DNA of 64,000 nt from an uncultured Clostridium sp. GTDB lineage: Bacteria; Bacillota; Clostridia; Lachnospirales; Lachnospiraceae. The stretch is from positions 1 to 64,000 of the forward strand of contig CANRZB010000006.1 in assembly GCA_947644195.1 (NCBI GenBank), written 5' to 3'. A program made the translations under genes and the position numbers. Shown piece after piece: positions 26,420 to 35,235 of the stretch. Within the stretch, counting starts at the first letter, position 1; every line of letters starts with the position of its first letter. The notes beneath the pieces were generated by a model. The model did not search any database. It saw only the letters and a list, made by a program, of their open reading frames with translations, and was not told the origin of the DNA.

Positions 26420-27742
26420 CTATCTTTTAGAATAATCGGTCTGCGGATATTTGTCAAATCCCTTTTCTCTATGACGTTGCCCTTTTAATTCCAGTAATTT
26501 TTGTACAAAGACCGGCGTCTGTGCAAAAAGATACAAACGCTTACTATATTGATAATTGATGACATGTAGGGCGTCCTCTTCGGTTCTCAAAATACAATAT
26601 TCCAGATCAAAATAGATCTTTTGCAGCGACAGATCTTCCTGTGCAAAGATAGACTGACACAGGGAAATCACAGGCACCCCGTCCTCCTCTTGCTCCGTCC
26701 ATCGAATCTGGTAACCCAGCTGTTCCGCCTTTTGCTGTATTTCCTCCGCCAGCCAGTCATGCCCATTCGATTCTATGAAAAAAACATCCGACATCGCAAA
26801 CAATTCCCGCATTGGCGTTTGCGGATAATCCAATGGGAAAATCCGATTCTCTCCCGCCCTGCCGGTAACTCCATGCAGCGCATCATCGCACGCCATTGTC
26901 ACGGTCCTTATCTTTGCCTGCATCCCGGTATGTAAACCTTCATAGGCAATTTGGAAAATCAAGGATAAAAACGCTTGCGCCATTTGCTCATACCTGTCCT
27001 CCGGAGTATATTTCGCAAAAAACGAGATCCAGTTGCGCCAAGCATAGTAGGTTGGAAAGGTATTGACACTTTCTCTTTTGGCTCCCATGGCATGCAATGC
27101 CTTGGAAGTCCCCACTGACGCCACTTTCATTCCAGCCAGATTACATTTATGACACCATTCCGTATCATCCCAATACAAAAAATTTTCCTCCGGCATAAAG
27201 CCGATTCGGTCAATCGTAGAACGGCGTATCATAAGGGAACAGGCGGCCACACTGTCCACATACAGATAGTCCGGCATACTTCCATCTTCTATCTGGTTCA
27301 GATGAGGTACTTCAGTACAGAAATAAGTAAAATCAATGTTCTGTCCAAATTGTTGGATCCGGTCCGGCGCCTCCGTATGATAAATCTTGGACCCCGCCAT
27401 TCCCACCTCTGGATGCTTCTCCAAAAAATCATACAAACTGCCAACCGCATTTTCATCCAACATGGCGTCATTATCCACGCACATCAGATACGGATATCCC
27501 TTGGCATAAGCCTCCCGCAAGCCTCTGTTAAATCCACCGGAACCACCCCTATTTTCCTCATTCACAAGTAAAGAAACCTGAGGATAGCGCTCCCTGATTA
27601 TTTCCACGGACCGGTCTGTCGAAGCATTATCGACCACATAGAGATCAAAATCCCGAAAACGGGACTCCAGAATACACTGAATACATTCTACGACACAGTC
27701 TGCCTTATTATAGTTACAAATCACGATTCCTACCTTTTTCAT
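26420..27742 (-). CDS. Family 2 glycosyltransferase, rhamnosyltransferase-like
   Basis: A cytoplasmic 440-residue GT2 enzyme. It begins VGIVICNYNKADCVVECIQ, has VDNASTDRS, the DXD-like MCVDNDAM (about 95), GFNRGLREAY, and the acceptor-side LYWDDTEWCHKC (about 200). The last 190 residues are outside the GT2 core and unassigned. ATG 27742 follows AGAGGGA. It is directly upstream of aroA on the same strand. A role in surface polysaccharide is likely. Confidence 0.85.
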   Translation of the reverse strand: MKKVGIVICNYNKADCVVECIQCILESRFRDFDLYVVDNASTDRSVEIIRERYPQVSLLVNEENRGGSGGFNRGLREAYAKGYPYLMCVDNDAMLDENAVGSLYDFLEKHPEVGMAGSKIYHTEAPDRIQQFGQNIDFTYFCTEVPHLNQIEDGSMPDYLYVDSVAACSLMIRRSTIDRIGFMPEENFLYWDDTEWCHKCNLAGMKVASVGTSKALHAMGAKRESVNTFPTYYAWRNWISFFAKYTPEDRYEQMAQAFLSLIFQIAYEGLHTGMQAKIRTVTMACDDALHGVTGRAGENRIFPLDYPQTPMRELFAMSDVFFIESNGHDWLAEEIQQKAEQLGYQIRWTEQEEDGVPVISLCQSIFAQEDLSLQKIYFDLEYCILRTEEDALHVINYQYSKRLYLFAQTPVFVQKLLELKGQRHREKGFDKYPQTDYSKR

Positions 27743-27845
27743 ACTGACTCCCTCTTTCTTCCATCTATCCATGTATCCTAAATCTCAAATCATGCTGGAA
27801 CATCTGGCCTCATTACCCAGCCATACTATCAGTGTACCATAAAAA

Positions 27846-27880
27846 ATACCGGAGATAAATGCATGATTTATCTCCGGTAT
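27846..27880 (-). terminator. Strong terminator after the GH43 gene
   Basis: A perfect 15-pair stem (27846-27860 with 27866-27880) around GCATG, followed on the minus strand by TTTTTT. It ends transcription from the GH43 gene and the decayed remnant next to it. Confidence 0.85.
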
Positions 27881-27911
27881 CAGCCTATTCGGCCTTCCTG
27901 CAATTACCGTG

Positions 27912-28018
27912 TCACTGCCTCTTTAAATGCCCGACGGTTTGCCGCTTCATTTCCAGACAATCCTGATAACCATATTCCTCTGCCTGTTTGATCATTTTGC
28001 CACAACCTGATCGAATTC
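27912..28018 (-). pseudogene. Remnant of the C-terminus of a sugar ABC transporter binding protein
   Basis: The minus strand from 28018 reads EFDQVVAK and then, after a one-base frameshift, MIKQAEEYGYQDCLEMK before degenerating to a stop at 27912. This resembles the C-terminal helix of family 1 extracellular solute-binding proteins. No other part of such a gene is nearby. It suggests that the GH43 gene once sat beside a sugar transporter or was inserted into one. Confidence 0.35.
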
Positions 28019-28056
28019 CTTATCCGTCTATGCATACCTTGTCGACAGATTTACTT

Positions 28057-29571
28057 CTAAGATCTAAACTGTGTCCATGTCAGTTCCGAAAATTCAGCTA
28101 TACGATCCTGCGCATCAATAGCATACATCGCCAGTAATACGCCGGTAAATCCGCCTGCAACCTCTGTTGACAGATACTTCGTTCTCGCCTGCCCGATCTT
28201 CTGTTCCGCTCCATCCTGCACCAGATAGAAATGATACTGCTCATGGTCGGAACGGATTTTCAAGGTTACTTCTTTGGTTCCATCCGGCAATGCCAACTCT
28301 CCGGCAATACCAACCGCATCCCCCGTTCTGAGCTTTAACTGTATGCGGGATCCGTTCCCATCCTGTATCCATGCGAAATCATAATGCTGGCTCTCATCCA
28401 TATAACAGGTAACTCCTGCCTCTGCCGCCTCAGATTGAAGCGTCACCTGATATTCTGTCTCAAACTCATTCTGACGAAGTCCCAAAAAGGTTGGGATTGA
28501 CTCCTCTTCTAACGTTACCGTATTCCCCTGCAGTCGGATAGAGTGATCTGTAAACGTATAGCGTTCCGGCTCAAAGTCACGCATATAGCACCACCTTGGA
28601 TCCCCTTCCGGACATTGTGCCAGATGCACATCGTAAATCCCCTCCGTCTTCTGTATTCCCTGTATTCCTGGTACTTCTAAGGAAGCGGTTACGGTACCAC
28701 ATTCATCTCCCGCCGTAAACCAGCCTTCTTCATCCCATTGTACTCCAGCCAAATATACTTCTCTGCCCAAATGATGAAACGGCAGCCATTCCCCGATCTG
28801 ACGGTATCCCAGACAAACCAGGAACGTATTTCCCTCCTCATCCTGCACCAAATCTCCGTGTCCAATCCCCTGGATCCGGTTAATATTTCCCCCAACATTT
28901 CGGTTCGTTAACACCGGATTCTTCGGATAATTTTCAAACGGTCCCATGGGATCTTTGCTGCGGGCATAGCTAATCATATGTCCATATTCCGTTCCACCTT
29001 CAGCTACCATCATGTAATACCAATCACCAAAATGATATAGATGTGGCGACTCCAGATAACGTCCCCCGGCACCTCCCCATACTTTTGTGGTCGGCGTCAG
29101 CTTTTTCCCTGTCTCAATCTCGATCTCACACTGCATAATACAGCCGTTCCCATCTTCATCCGTTCCATTTGAGGTAAAGTAAACCTTATCTCCCTCGAAA
29201 AATAACGATGGGTCAATCCCATCCTGCTCCACAAAAATCGGCTCAGACCATTCCCCATAGATATCATCTGTGTAGACATAAAAATTCTTTTGATAGGTAT
29301 TATTATTGGTTACCATATAAAATCTGCCCTGATGATAGCGAAGCGTAGGTGCAAATACCCCGCCTGAACTGTTGACTTCATGCAGATTTACCTGACTCTG
29401 TCTGGTCAGGCAATGCCCAATCAGGTTCCAGTTGATTAGATCAGTACTTTCCAGAATTGGCACCCCCGGAAAATACTGAAAGGAACTACACGCCAGATAG
29501 TATTTTCCCTCTGCCCTGCAAATGCTGGGATCTGGAAAAAAACCTTTCACAATAGGATTTTGTACGATCAT
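28057..29571 (-). CDS. Glycoside hydrolase family 43 (beta-xylosidase/arabinofuranosidase type)
   Basis: A 504-residue cytoplasmic GH43 enzyme acting on xylo- or arabino-oligosaccharides. The N-terminal five-bladed propeller holds the three catalytic acids: base Asp in KGFFPDPSICRAEG (about 15), pKa-modulating Asp in DGIDPSLFFEGD (about 125) and acid Glu in YLESPHLYHFGDWYY (about 180). The C-terminal 200 residues form the accessory beta-sandwich typical of the long xylosidases. There is no signal peptide. The divergent AraC-type gene at 29884 is a plausible regulator. Confidence 0.92.
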   Translation of the reverse strand: MIVQNPIVKGFFPDPSICRAEGKYYLACSSFQYFPGVPILESTDLINWNLIGHCLTRQSQVNLHEVNSSGGVFAPTLRYHQGRFYMVTNNNTYQKNFYVYTDDIYGEWSEPIFVEQDGIDPSLFFEGDKVYFTSNGTDEDGNGCIMQCEIEIETGKKLTPTTKVWGGAGGRYLESPHLYHFGDWYYMMVAEGGTEYGHMISYARSKDPMGPFENYPKNPVLTNRNVGGNINRIQGIGHGDLVQDEEGNTFLVCLGYRQIGEWLPFHHLGREVYLAGVQWDEEGWFTAGDECGTVTASLEVPGIQGIQKTEGIYDVHLAQCPEGDPRWCYMRDFEPERYTFTDHSIRLQGNTVTLEEESIPTFLGLRQNEFETEYQVTLQSEAAEAGVTCYMDESQHYDFAWIQDGNGSRIQLKLRTGDAVGIAGELALPDGTKEVTLKIRSDHEQYHFYLVQDGAEQKIGQARTKYLSTEVAGGFTGVLLAMYAIDAQDRIAEFSELTWTQFRS

Positions 29572-29883
29572 TTTGCCGCCTCCATTTCTTTCTGCTTTTC
29601 AAACTGTTTGATCCTGCCTTTCCTGCAAGACATTCTATCCATGTTAGTTTCCAAATACTGTCAGCCAGGATAGGCTCCGTCGCCAGGTCAGGCTCTTGTC
29701 TTTTGACACTATCTGTATTACAATATAAAAGAAACAAATAGAAGATACCTTAACTTTCACGTCAAGAATTAGCATGATTCAGACACACAAAAAAGAGAGC
29801 GACTACGCTATTTCTCAAGAATGGAAATAATAAAACAGAAATAATATGACTGTACTGGTCATGAAGTTTACCAGGAGGTTTCT

Positions 29884-30759
29884 ATGAATAAAATGAAGCT
29901 AGAATTCTTTACCAATGACCTTTCCTTTCCCTTTAGTATTCACTATGGAAAACACGAAAGGAGATTTGATCAACATATCCACTTGGATTTCGACGAACTA
30001 GTTATCGTACTGCGGGGACATGCCAATCATGTTGTATCCTCCGAAACCTATCCGATCTCAAAGGGAGATGTCTTCGTCATTTCTTCTAATACTGCTCATG
30101 GATATGAACATTGCCAGGATTTTAAAATCTGCAACATTATGTTCCGCAGAAACCATATTTTTGATGCTATGGATGATATCTGCAACATGGGTGGCTTTCA
30201 TGCCCTGTTTGTCATTGAACCCTCCCTATCCAGGACACATTCCTTTACAAACAGGCTGTCACTCCAGGCTCAGTCTTTCCATACAGTCAACCAGATATTA
30301 ACCGAAATGATCACGGAATACAATCAAAAGAAACCAGGATACAAGACTTTCCTAAAGTCCTCTTTTCTCTCCCTGGCATTGATTTTTGCCCGTGTCTACC
30401 AGGAAAATTCTATTACCGAAACAGACCAGCTTCCTCCGTTAATCACGCCGGTCGCTTATCTGGAAACACATTACCAGGAGACAATCACGATGGAACAGCT
30501 GGCAGAACGGTCTGGTTTGTCAGTCAGGCATTTTAACCGACTTTTCCAGGAGACCTATCACACCTCTCCCGGCCGTTACCTCCTGCAATACCGCATCCAA
30601 AAATCCGAAAGCCTACTTCACTACACCAATATCCCGATCAGCGATATTGCTTTCCAATGCGGCTTCAATGACAGCAATTATTTTTCCAGGCAGTTCCACA
30701 AAATCCACGGAATTTCGCCGTCACAGTTTCGGAAACAAACGGCACAAGTTCCGGTCTAG
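29884..30759 (+). CDS. AraC-family transcriptional regulator
   Basis: A 291-residue sugar-type regulator. It has an N-terminal cupin domain (HIHLDFDELVIVLRGHANH, KGDVFVISSNTAHGY) and a C-terminal double helix-turn-helix (about 185-285) with MEQLAERSGLSVRHFNRLF and DIAFQCGFNDSNYFSRQF. ATG 29884 follows CAGGAGG. It is divergent from the GH43 gene across 312 bases in which I see no clear promoter or RNA structure, and probably controls it in response to a pentose or oligosaccharide. Confidence 0.9.
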   Translation: MNKMKLEFFTNDLSFPFSIHYGKHERRFDQHIHLDFDELVIVLRGHANHVVSSETYPISKGDVFVISSNTAHGYEHCQDFKICNIMFRRNHIFDAMDDICNMGGFHALFVIEPSLSRTHSFTNRLSLQAQSFHTVNQILTEMITEYNQKKPGYKTFLKSSFLSLALIFARVYQENSITETDQLPPLITPVAYLETHYQETITMEQLAERSGLSVRHFNRLFQETYHTSPGRYLLQYRIQKSESLLHYTNIPISDIAFQCGFNDSNYFSRQFHKIHGISPSQFRKQTAQVPV

Positions 30760-30788
30760 ACTAGCCGCAGGCTTTTAGTACAGAAAAA

Positions 30789-30815
30789 GGTGCAGTCCGT
30801 GAAACAGACTGCACC
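30789..30815. terminator. Bidirectional terminator between the AraC-type and transketolase genes
   Basis: GGTGCAGTC (30789-30797) pairs with GACTGCACC (30807-30815), with A-rich sequence on the left and a short T run on the right. It serves convergent genes. Confidence 0.7.
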
Positions 30816-30855
30816 AACCTTATGACTTCCACTGCTACTGTACAGGCAAATACGG

Positions 30856-31797
30856 CTATGCCATAAATTCTTTTACTTTTGCATAGATACCTTCGCTGTC
30901 CAGACCATATTTTTTAATCAGCTCCACTGCCGGGCCAGACTCACCAAACGTATCATTCACACCAATCTTTAGAACCTGTGTCGGTGCTTTCGCAGATAAA
31001 CAGTCGCAAACCGCACTGCCCAAACCGCCAATCACAGAATGTTCTTCTACGGTAACCACTTTTCCGGTCTCTTTCGCTGCTGCCACGATCAACTCCTCAT
31101 CTAATGGCTTAATCGTATGAATGTTAATGACCTTGGCATCTATCCCATCTGCCGCTAACTTTTCAGCAGCTTCCAGGGTTTCCGATACTTCCAGTCCGGT
31201 AGCAACCAAAGTCACATCTTTGCCTTCCCGAAGTACCACGCCTTTACCAATTTCAAACTGATAATCCGGTTTATCATTAATAACCGGAACGGCCAGACGG
31301 CCAAAACGGATATAAACCGGCCCCTGATGATCCAGCGCTGCCTTAACCGCTGCTTTTGCCTCCACATCATCGGAAGGATTCATCACTACCATACCAGGAA
31401 TTGTGCGCATCAGAGCAATATCCTCACAGCACTGGTGGGTGGCACCATCTTCCCCCACAGAGATCCCTGCATGGGTAGCACCAATCTTGACATTCAATTT
31501 TGGATATCCCACAGAGTTGCGAACCTGCTCAAAAGCACGGCCAGCAGCAAACATCGCAAAGGAACTTACGAAAGGAATCTTTCCCGTTGACGCCAAACCT
31601 GCTGCAATTCCCATCATATTACATTCAGCAATACCACAGTCAATATGCCTGTCTGGATAGGCTTTCTTGAAAATTCCTGTCTTGGTTGCCGCAGCGAGGT
31701 CGGCATCTAACACTACCATATTCGGATAATCCTCTGCAAACTCTTTCAGGGCATTTCCATAACTTTCTCTCGTCGCAATTTTCTTAACGTCTGCCAT
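30856..31797 (-). CDS. Transketolase, C-terminal subunit
   Basis: A 313-residue half-transketolase with the pyrimidine-binding and C-terminal domains. It has DADLAAATKTG, the catalytic Glu region DCGIAECNMMGIAAGLA, and THAGISVGEDGATHQ near 115. The C-terminal domain begins near VLREGKDVTLVATG. It pairs with the N-terminal subunit encoded 14 bases upstream. Split transketolases are common in Clostridia and Archaea. Confidence 0.95.
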   Translation of the reverse strand: MADVKKIATRESYGNALKEFAEDYPNMVVLDADLAAATKTGIFKKAYPDRHIDCGIAECNMMGIAAGLASTGKIPFVSSFAMFAAGRAFEQVRNSVGYPKLNVKIGATHAGISVGEDGATHQCCEDIALMRTIPGMVVMNPSDDVEAKAAVKAALDHQGPVYIRFGRLAVPVINDKPDYQFEIGKGVVLREGKDVTLVATGLEVSETLEAAEKLAADGIDAKVINIHTIKPLDEELIVAAAKETGKVVTVEEHSVIGGLGSAVCDCLSAKAPTQVLKIGVNDTFGESGPAVELIKKYGLDSEGIYAKVKEFMA

Positions 31798-31811
31798 GTC
31801 TGTTCTCCTTT

Positions 31812-32639
31812 CTATAATGCTGCTCCGATTTTCTCTAAATCAGCGAGTGCCTGCTCATACTGCTCGTCGTTTGGTGCAGAACCATGCCAGCTTGCCTGGT
31901 TCTCCATGAAGGAAACCCCTTTTCCTTTTACACTCTTCGCAATAATCGCAGTCGGCATCCCCTTGGTTTCTTTTGCCTTGGCAAAAGCAGCATCAATCTG
32001 GTCAAAGTCATGGGCGTCAATCTCAATCACATGGAAATTAAAGGCCCGGAACTTATCTGCCAACGGATACGGAGAACATACTTCTGCAATATCACCATCA
32101 ATCTGCAGCCCATTATTATCGACAATCACCACTAGGTTGTCCAGTTTACGGGCGCCAGCAAACATGGCCGCTTCCCAAACCTGTCCTTCCTGGGTTTCAC
32201 CATCTCCTAACATTGCATAAACACGGTAGGATGCATTGTCCATTTTTGCGGATAACGCCATACCAACCGCCGCGGAAATCCCCTGTCCCAGGGAACCACT
32301 GGACATATCCACACCCGGAATATGTTTCATATCCGGATGTCCCTGCAGATAAGATCCCACATGACGCAGTGTCTTGAGATCCTCTACCGGAAAATATCCT
32401 TTATGGGCTAACGTAGAATACCATGCCGGCGCAATATGGCCTTTGGATAATACGAAACGGTCCCGGTCCGCTTTTTTGGGATCCTGTGGATCCACGTTCA
32501 TTTCCTCAAAATACAAATAGGTCATAATATCTGCTGCCGACAGGGAACCGCCCGGATGACCGGATTTTGCATTGTAAACAGCGGTAACAATCCCTTTGCG
32601 AATCTCATTGGCAGTCTTTTTTAACGCGATTGTATCCAT
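31812..32639 (-). CDS. Transketolase, N-terminal subunit
   Basis: A 275-residue half-transketolase that binds the ThDP diphosphate. It has AKSGHPGGSLSAADI near residue 24, SKGHIAPAWY near 70, GSLGQGISAAVGMA near 118 and the diphosphate motif GDGETQEGQVWEA near 145 with VDNNGLQIDG. It is co-transcribed with the C-terminal subunit and the transaldolase-like enzyme, giving a non-oxidative pentose phosphate module. Confidence 0.95.
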   Translation of the reverse strand: MDTIALKKTANEIRKGIVTAVYNAKSGHPGGSLSAADIMTYLYFEEMNVDPQDPKKADRDRFVLSKGHIAPAWYSTLAHKGYFPVEDLKTLRHVGSYLQGHPDMKHIPGVDMSSGSLGQGISAAVGMALSAKMDNASYRVYAMLGDGETQEGQVWEAAMFAGARKLDNLVVIVDNNGLQIDGDIAEVCSPYPLADKFRAFNFHVIEIDAHDFDQIDAAFAKAKETKGMPTAIIAKSVKGKGVSFMENQASWHGSAPNDEQYEQALADLEKIGAAL

Positions 32640-32801
32640 GCTAAACTATCCTTTCTATTTTGCTCTATTTACTTTGTTTCAACGATCGAACGATGCCTTT
32701 GCATGTTTTCAGTGTGAGTAGACTTACAACTGCACTTATGAAATGCATCGCCAACCAATCGGCTCTCGATGGGAAGAACGCTGCCTTTGCGTTCTTCTTA
32801 G

Positions 32802-32857
32802 AGTTGACTTAGTTTCACTTAGCGAGTTTTACGAGCTTAGTGAAACTTCAACTCTTA
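32802..32857. repeat. Hairpin between the transaldolase and transketolase genes
   Basis: AGAGTTGA and AGTTTCACTTAGC on the left are mirrored by GCTTAGTGAAACT and TCAACTCT on the right, around a short loop. It lies inside the operon (32640-32862) with a second small stem, GAACGC/GCGTTC, beside it. It may be a processing or attenuation structure, or a small palindromic repeat. Confidence 0.55.
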
Positions 32858-32862
32858 CACTC

Positions 32863-33522
32863 TTATTCCCCAAATACCGCAATATAATCTTTCTGGAACT
32901 TCTCGATTCCCTGATCGGTCAGCGGATGTTTCGTCATCTGCTCAATCACAGAATATGGAACCGTTGCAATATCGGCACCCGCCAGTGCACAGTCTGTTAC
33001 ATGAATCGGATTGCGTACACTTGCTGCAATAATCTCCGTATTAATCTCTGGATAGTTGGCAAACATATCTGCGATCGTCTGGATCAGATCAATCCCCGGC
33101 ATGGAAATATCATCTAAACGTCCCAGGAACGGAGAAACATAAGCAGCACCAGCTTTTGCTGCAAGCAATGCCTGATTCGCAGAGAAGATCAATGTCACAT
33201 TACATTTGATTCCATCTCTTGCCAAAACTTTGGTTGCTTTCAAGCCTTCCACAGTCATTGGAATCTTCACAACCATGTTTGAATGCAGATTCGCAATCTC
33301 CCGGCCTTCGGCAATCATTCCTTCCGCATCTACGGTGGTCGCTTTCACTTCCCCACTGATCGGGCCATCCACAATAGACGCAATCTCCTTTAGAATCTCT
33401 ACCTGGCTTTTGCCACCCTCTTTTGCAATCAGGGATGGATTCGTAGTAACACCACAAATCACACCCATATCATTCGCTTTCTTAATGTCCTCAATCTTTC
33501 CTGTGTCCACAAAAAATTTCAT
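32863..33522 (-). CDS. Transaldolase / fructose-6-phosphate aldolase family (TalC/FSA type)
   Basis: A 219-residue short transaldolase. It has [33 protein letters not shown], the Schiff-base lysine in [14 protein letters not shown] (about 86), [19 protein letters not shown] and PFLGRLDD. Length and motifs fit the TalC/FSA group; whether it acts as a transaldolase or an aldolase cannot be told here. It is first in the operon, before the split transketolase, which favours transaldolase. ATG follows TAGGAGG. Confidence 0.93.
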   Translation of the reverse strand: MKFFVDTGKIEDIKKANDMGVICGVTTNPSLIAKEGGKSQVEILKEIASIVDGPISGEVKATTVDAEGMIAEGREIANLHSNMVVKIPMTVEGLKATKVLARDGIKCNVTLIFSANQALLAAKAGAAYVSPFLGRLDDISMPGIDLIQTIADMFANYPEINTEIIAASVRNPIHVTDCALAGADIATVPYSVIEQMTKHPLTDQGIEKFQKDYIAVFGE

Positions 33523-33563
33523 GAATCATACCTCCTATAAAAATAGTAATTGATAATTGTACT

Positions 33564-33720
33564 AGTGTCATGTCTCGTTGATATTTGATAAAACAACGTA
33601 GGCATATTTGTTCATCTGCTACGTTAAATTTCCGACAGCGTAGCGGTGGCTACGGTTAGAAAATTCAACGTAGCAGATGTACGAATTGGCAAATTGGTTT
33701 GCCTAATTATCAACGACACT
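33564..33720. repeat. 157-bp palindrome in the leader of the transaldolase operon
   Basis: AGTGTC (33564-33569) mirrors GACACT (33715-33720), and CATCTGCTACGTT (33613-33625) exactly mirrors 33667-33679, with further paired blocks (CGTTGATA, TAGGCA/TGCCTA-like) and a small central GTAGC/GCTAC stem. It sits between the operon promoter (33786-33814) and the first gene, so it should be transcribed. Confidence 0.65.
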
Positions 33721-33785
33721 TGTATAGCGTTTCCCAAATAACTGGGCCGTAAACGCAGTTTGAACAGTACAACGAACTAAATATT

Positions 33786-33814
33786 AGTATACAGTATTTA
33801 CCAAATACGGTCAA
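33786..33814 (-). promoter_or_regulatory. Sigma-A promoter of the transaldolase-transketolase operon
   Basis: TTGACC (33809-33814), 17-base spacer, TATACT (33786-33791). It is 264 bases before the first gene, so the leader contains the 157-bp palindrome. Confidence 0.7.
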
Positions 33815-33973
33815 TGACAGAGCGAAACCTCAAACAAAAAATTGACAATTTTTTAAAATAAAAGGGACAAAAAAATGTTTGGATTCTGTCAAACTCCATT
33901 GTTACATTACATGATGCAGGGGCAAAGCAGATTACAATACGCCCAAAAACAATAGAGAGATAGGAGCAGGACG

Positions 33974-35215
33974 ATGCAAAACAGATTGATTTACACGGAA
34001 CAGGAATTAAACCAACACGCAAAACATGCAAAACACATTATTTTATATGGAGAAAAGTCGCTGGTAATAATCATGCTTCGCTATTTTTTACAGAACGGCA
34101 TGATCTCCCGTATCCTGGGTTTATCTTATCCCCATACGGAACAGGAGGGCAGTGCCCTTCTGAATCTCCCACGAAAACCAATTACATCCTATTCTCCGAA
34201 TGAAACGACGGATCTTTATATTTTAGGACGCGATACTGCACAGAACGATGATCTGCGTTCCAGGCTTTCCGGCTGGAACAATCACCAACTAATACAAATC
34301 CATTATGGTCTTTTGGCCTCCCTCTCCCAAAGAGATCATATTCCACTGGATTTTCTCTGCGTAGGCTTTACCAAATGCGGAACGACCTCTCTCCATACCG
34401 CCTTACACAAAAACGAAGAAATCTATCTTCCGAAACGCAAAGAAATCCTCTATGGAAGATGGAAAAATCGCTATATTGACGCCCCGGAACGATTTCATGC
34501 CATCTATTGCAACGGTCCTTTGCCGAAAGATTGTAAAGCAGGAAGTATCGAACCCACCTATTTCTTTCAAAGTAATTTCGTGTATGAAACATTTGGAACG
34601 AGACCCAAAATCCTATTTCTGGTACGCAATCCCGTCCATGCAACGTATTCTTATTTTATCATGATGATGAAGCGAAGCATGGACCCGCATCTGCGCTCTT
34701 ACTATAAGAAATACAAAAAATTTTCCATAGAAATGTTTCATGATTACATCCATGACTACATACTTTCTGAAAAAGACCAACGGTTTTGTTACACAAAATG
34801 GATCCAAGAGTATTTAAGATTTTATGATCCGGCATCTATCCGGGTAATATTTTTGGAAGATTTAATCCAGGATACCGAGAGCGGTATGTCAGAAATCCAG
34901 GAATTTATTGGCGTAGAACCAAAAAAATACAGGACACTTCCTCATTCCAATACTGGAAACAGAGTGTCCCGCAATTATTTATCTGCACGGATCAATGGTA
35001 AACTACAGACGCTGCGTGTAAACTTGAAATCCTCCCCGTCTGGAATTCAGAAATTAGTAACTAAATTGTTTCAGTTTCTCTGGAAATTCACTTTGATAGA
35101 AACTCATGTCAAAATGTCCGAATCAGACCGTCTGACCTTGGAGTCATTCTATCATAACTCTGTCCGTGAACTCGAAACCATCACCGGACGGGACTTAAAA
35201 AAACTATGGTTCTAA
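33974..35215 (+). CDS. Sulfotransferase domain protein with extra N-terminal domain
   Basis: A 413-residue protein. Residues 1-110 form a Rossmann-like domain (IILYGEKSLVIIMLRYF). From about 120 there is a PAPS-dependent sulfotransferase: the phosphosulfate loop VGFTKCGTTSLHTAL (about 128), the 3'-phosphate site LVRNPVHATYSYFI (about 217) and a conserved RVIFLEDLIQD (about 288). It would transfer sulfate from PAPS to a sugar, lipid or peptide. ATG 33974 follows AGGAGCAGG. The convergent neighbour is an arylsulfotransferase-like protein. Sulfation in Clostridia is unusual. Confidence 0.85.
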   Translation: MQNRLIYTEQELNQHAKHAKHIILYGEKSLVIIMLRYFLQNGMISRILGLSYPHTEQEGSALLNLPRKPITSYSPNETTDLYILGRDTAQNDDLRSRLSGWNNHQLIQIHYGLLASLSQRDHIPLDFLCVGFTKCGTTSLHTALHKNEEIYLPKRKEILYGRWKNRYIDAPERFHAIYCNGPLPKDCKAGSIEPTYFFQSNFVYETFGTRPKILFLVRNPVHATYSYFIMMMKRSMDPHLRSYYKKYKKFSIEMFHDYIHDYILSEKDQRFCYTKWIQEYLRFYDPASIRVIFLEDLIQDTESGMSEIQEFIGVEPKKYRTLPHSNTGNRVSRNYLSARINGKLQTLRVNLKSSPSGIQKLVTKLFQFLWKFTLIETHVKMSESDRLTLESFYHNSVRELETITGRDLKKLWF

Positions 35216-35235
35216 TTGGCATAGGAAGACCCTGA

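Noticed and set aside
29572-29883. Regulatory structure between the GH43 and AraC-type genes
   Set aside because: I saw no promoter with acceptable spacing and no stable hairpin, so none is reported although one must exist.
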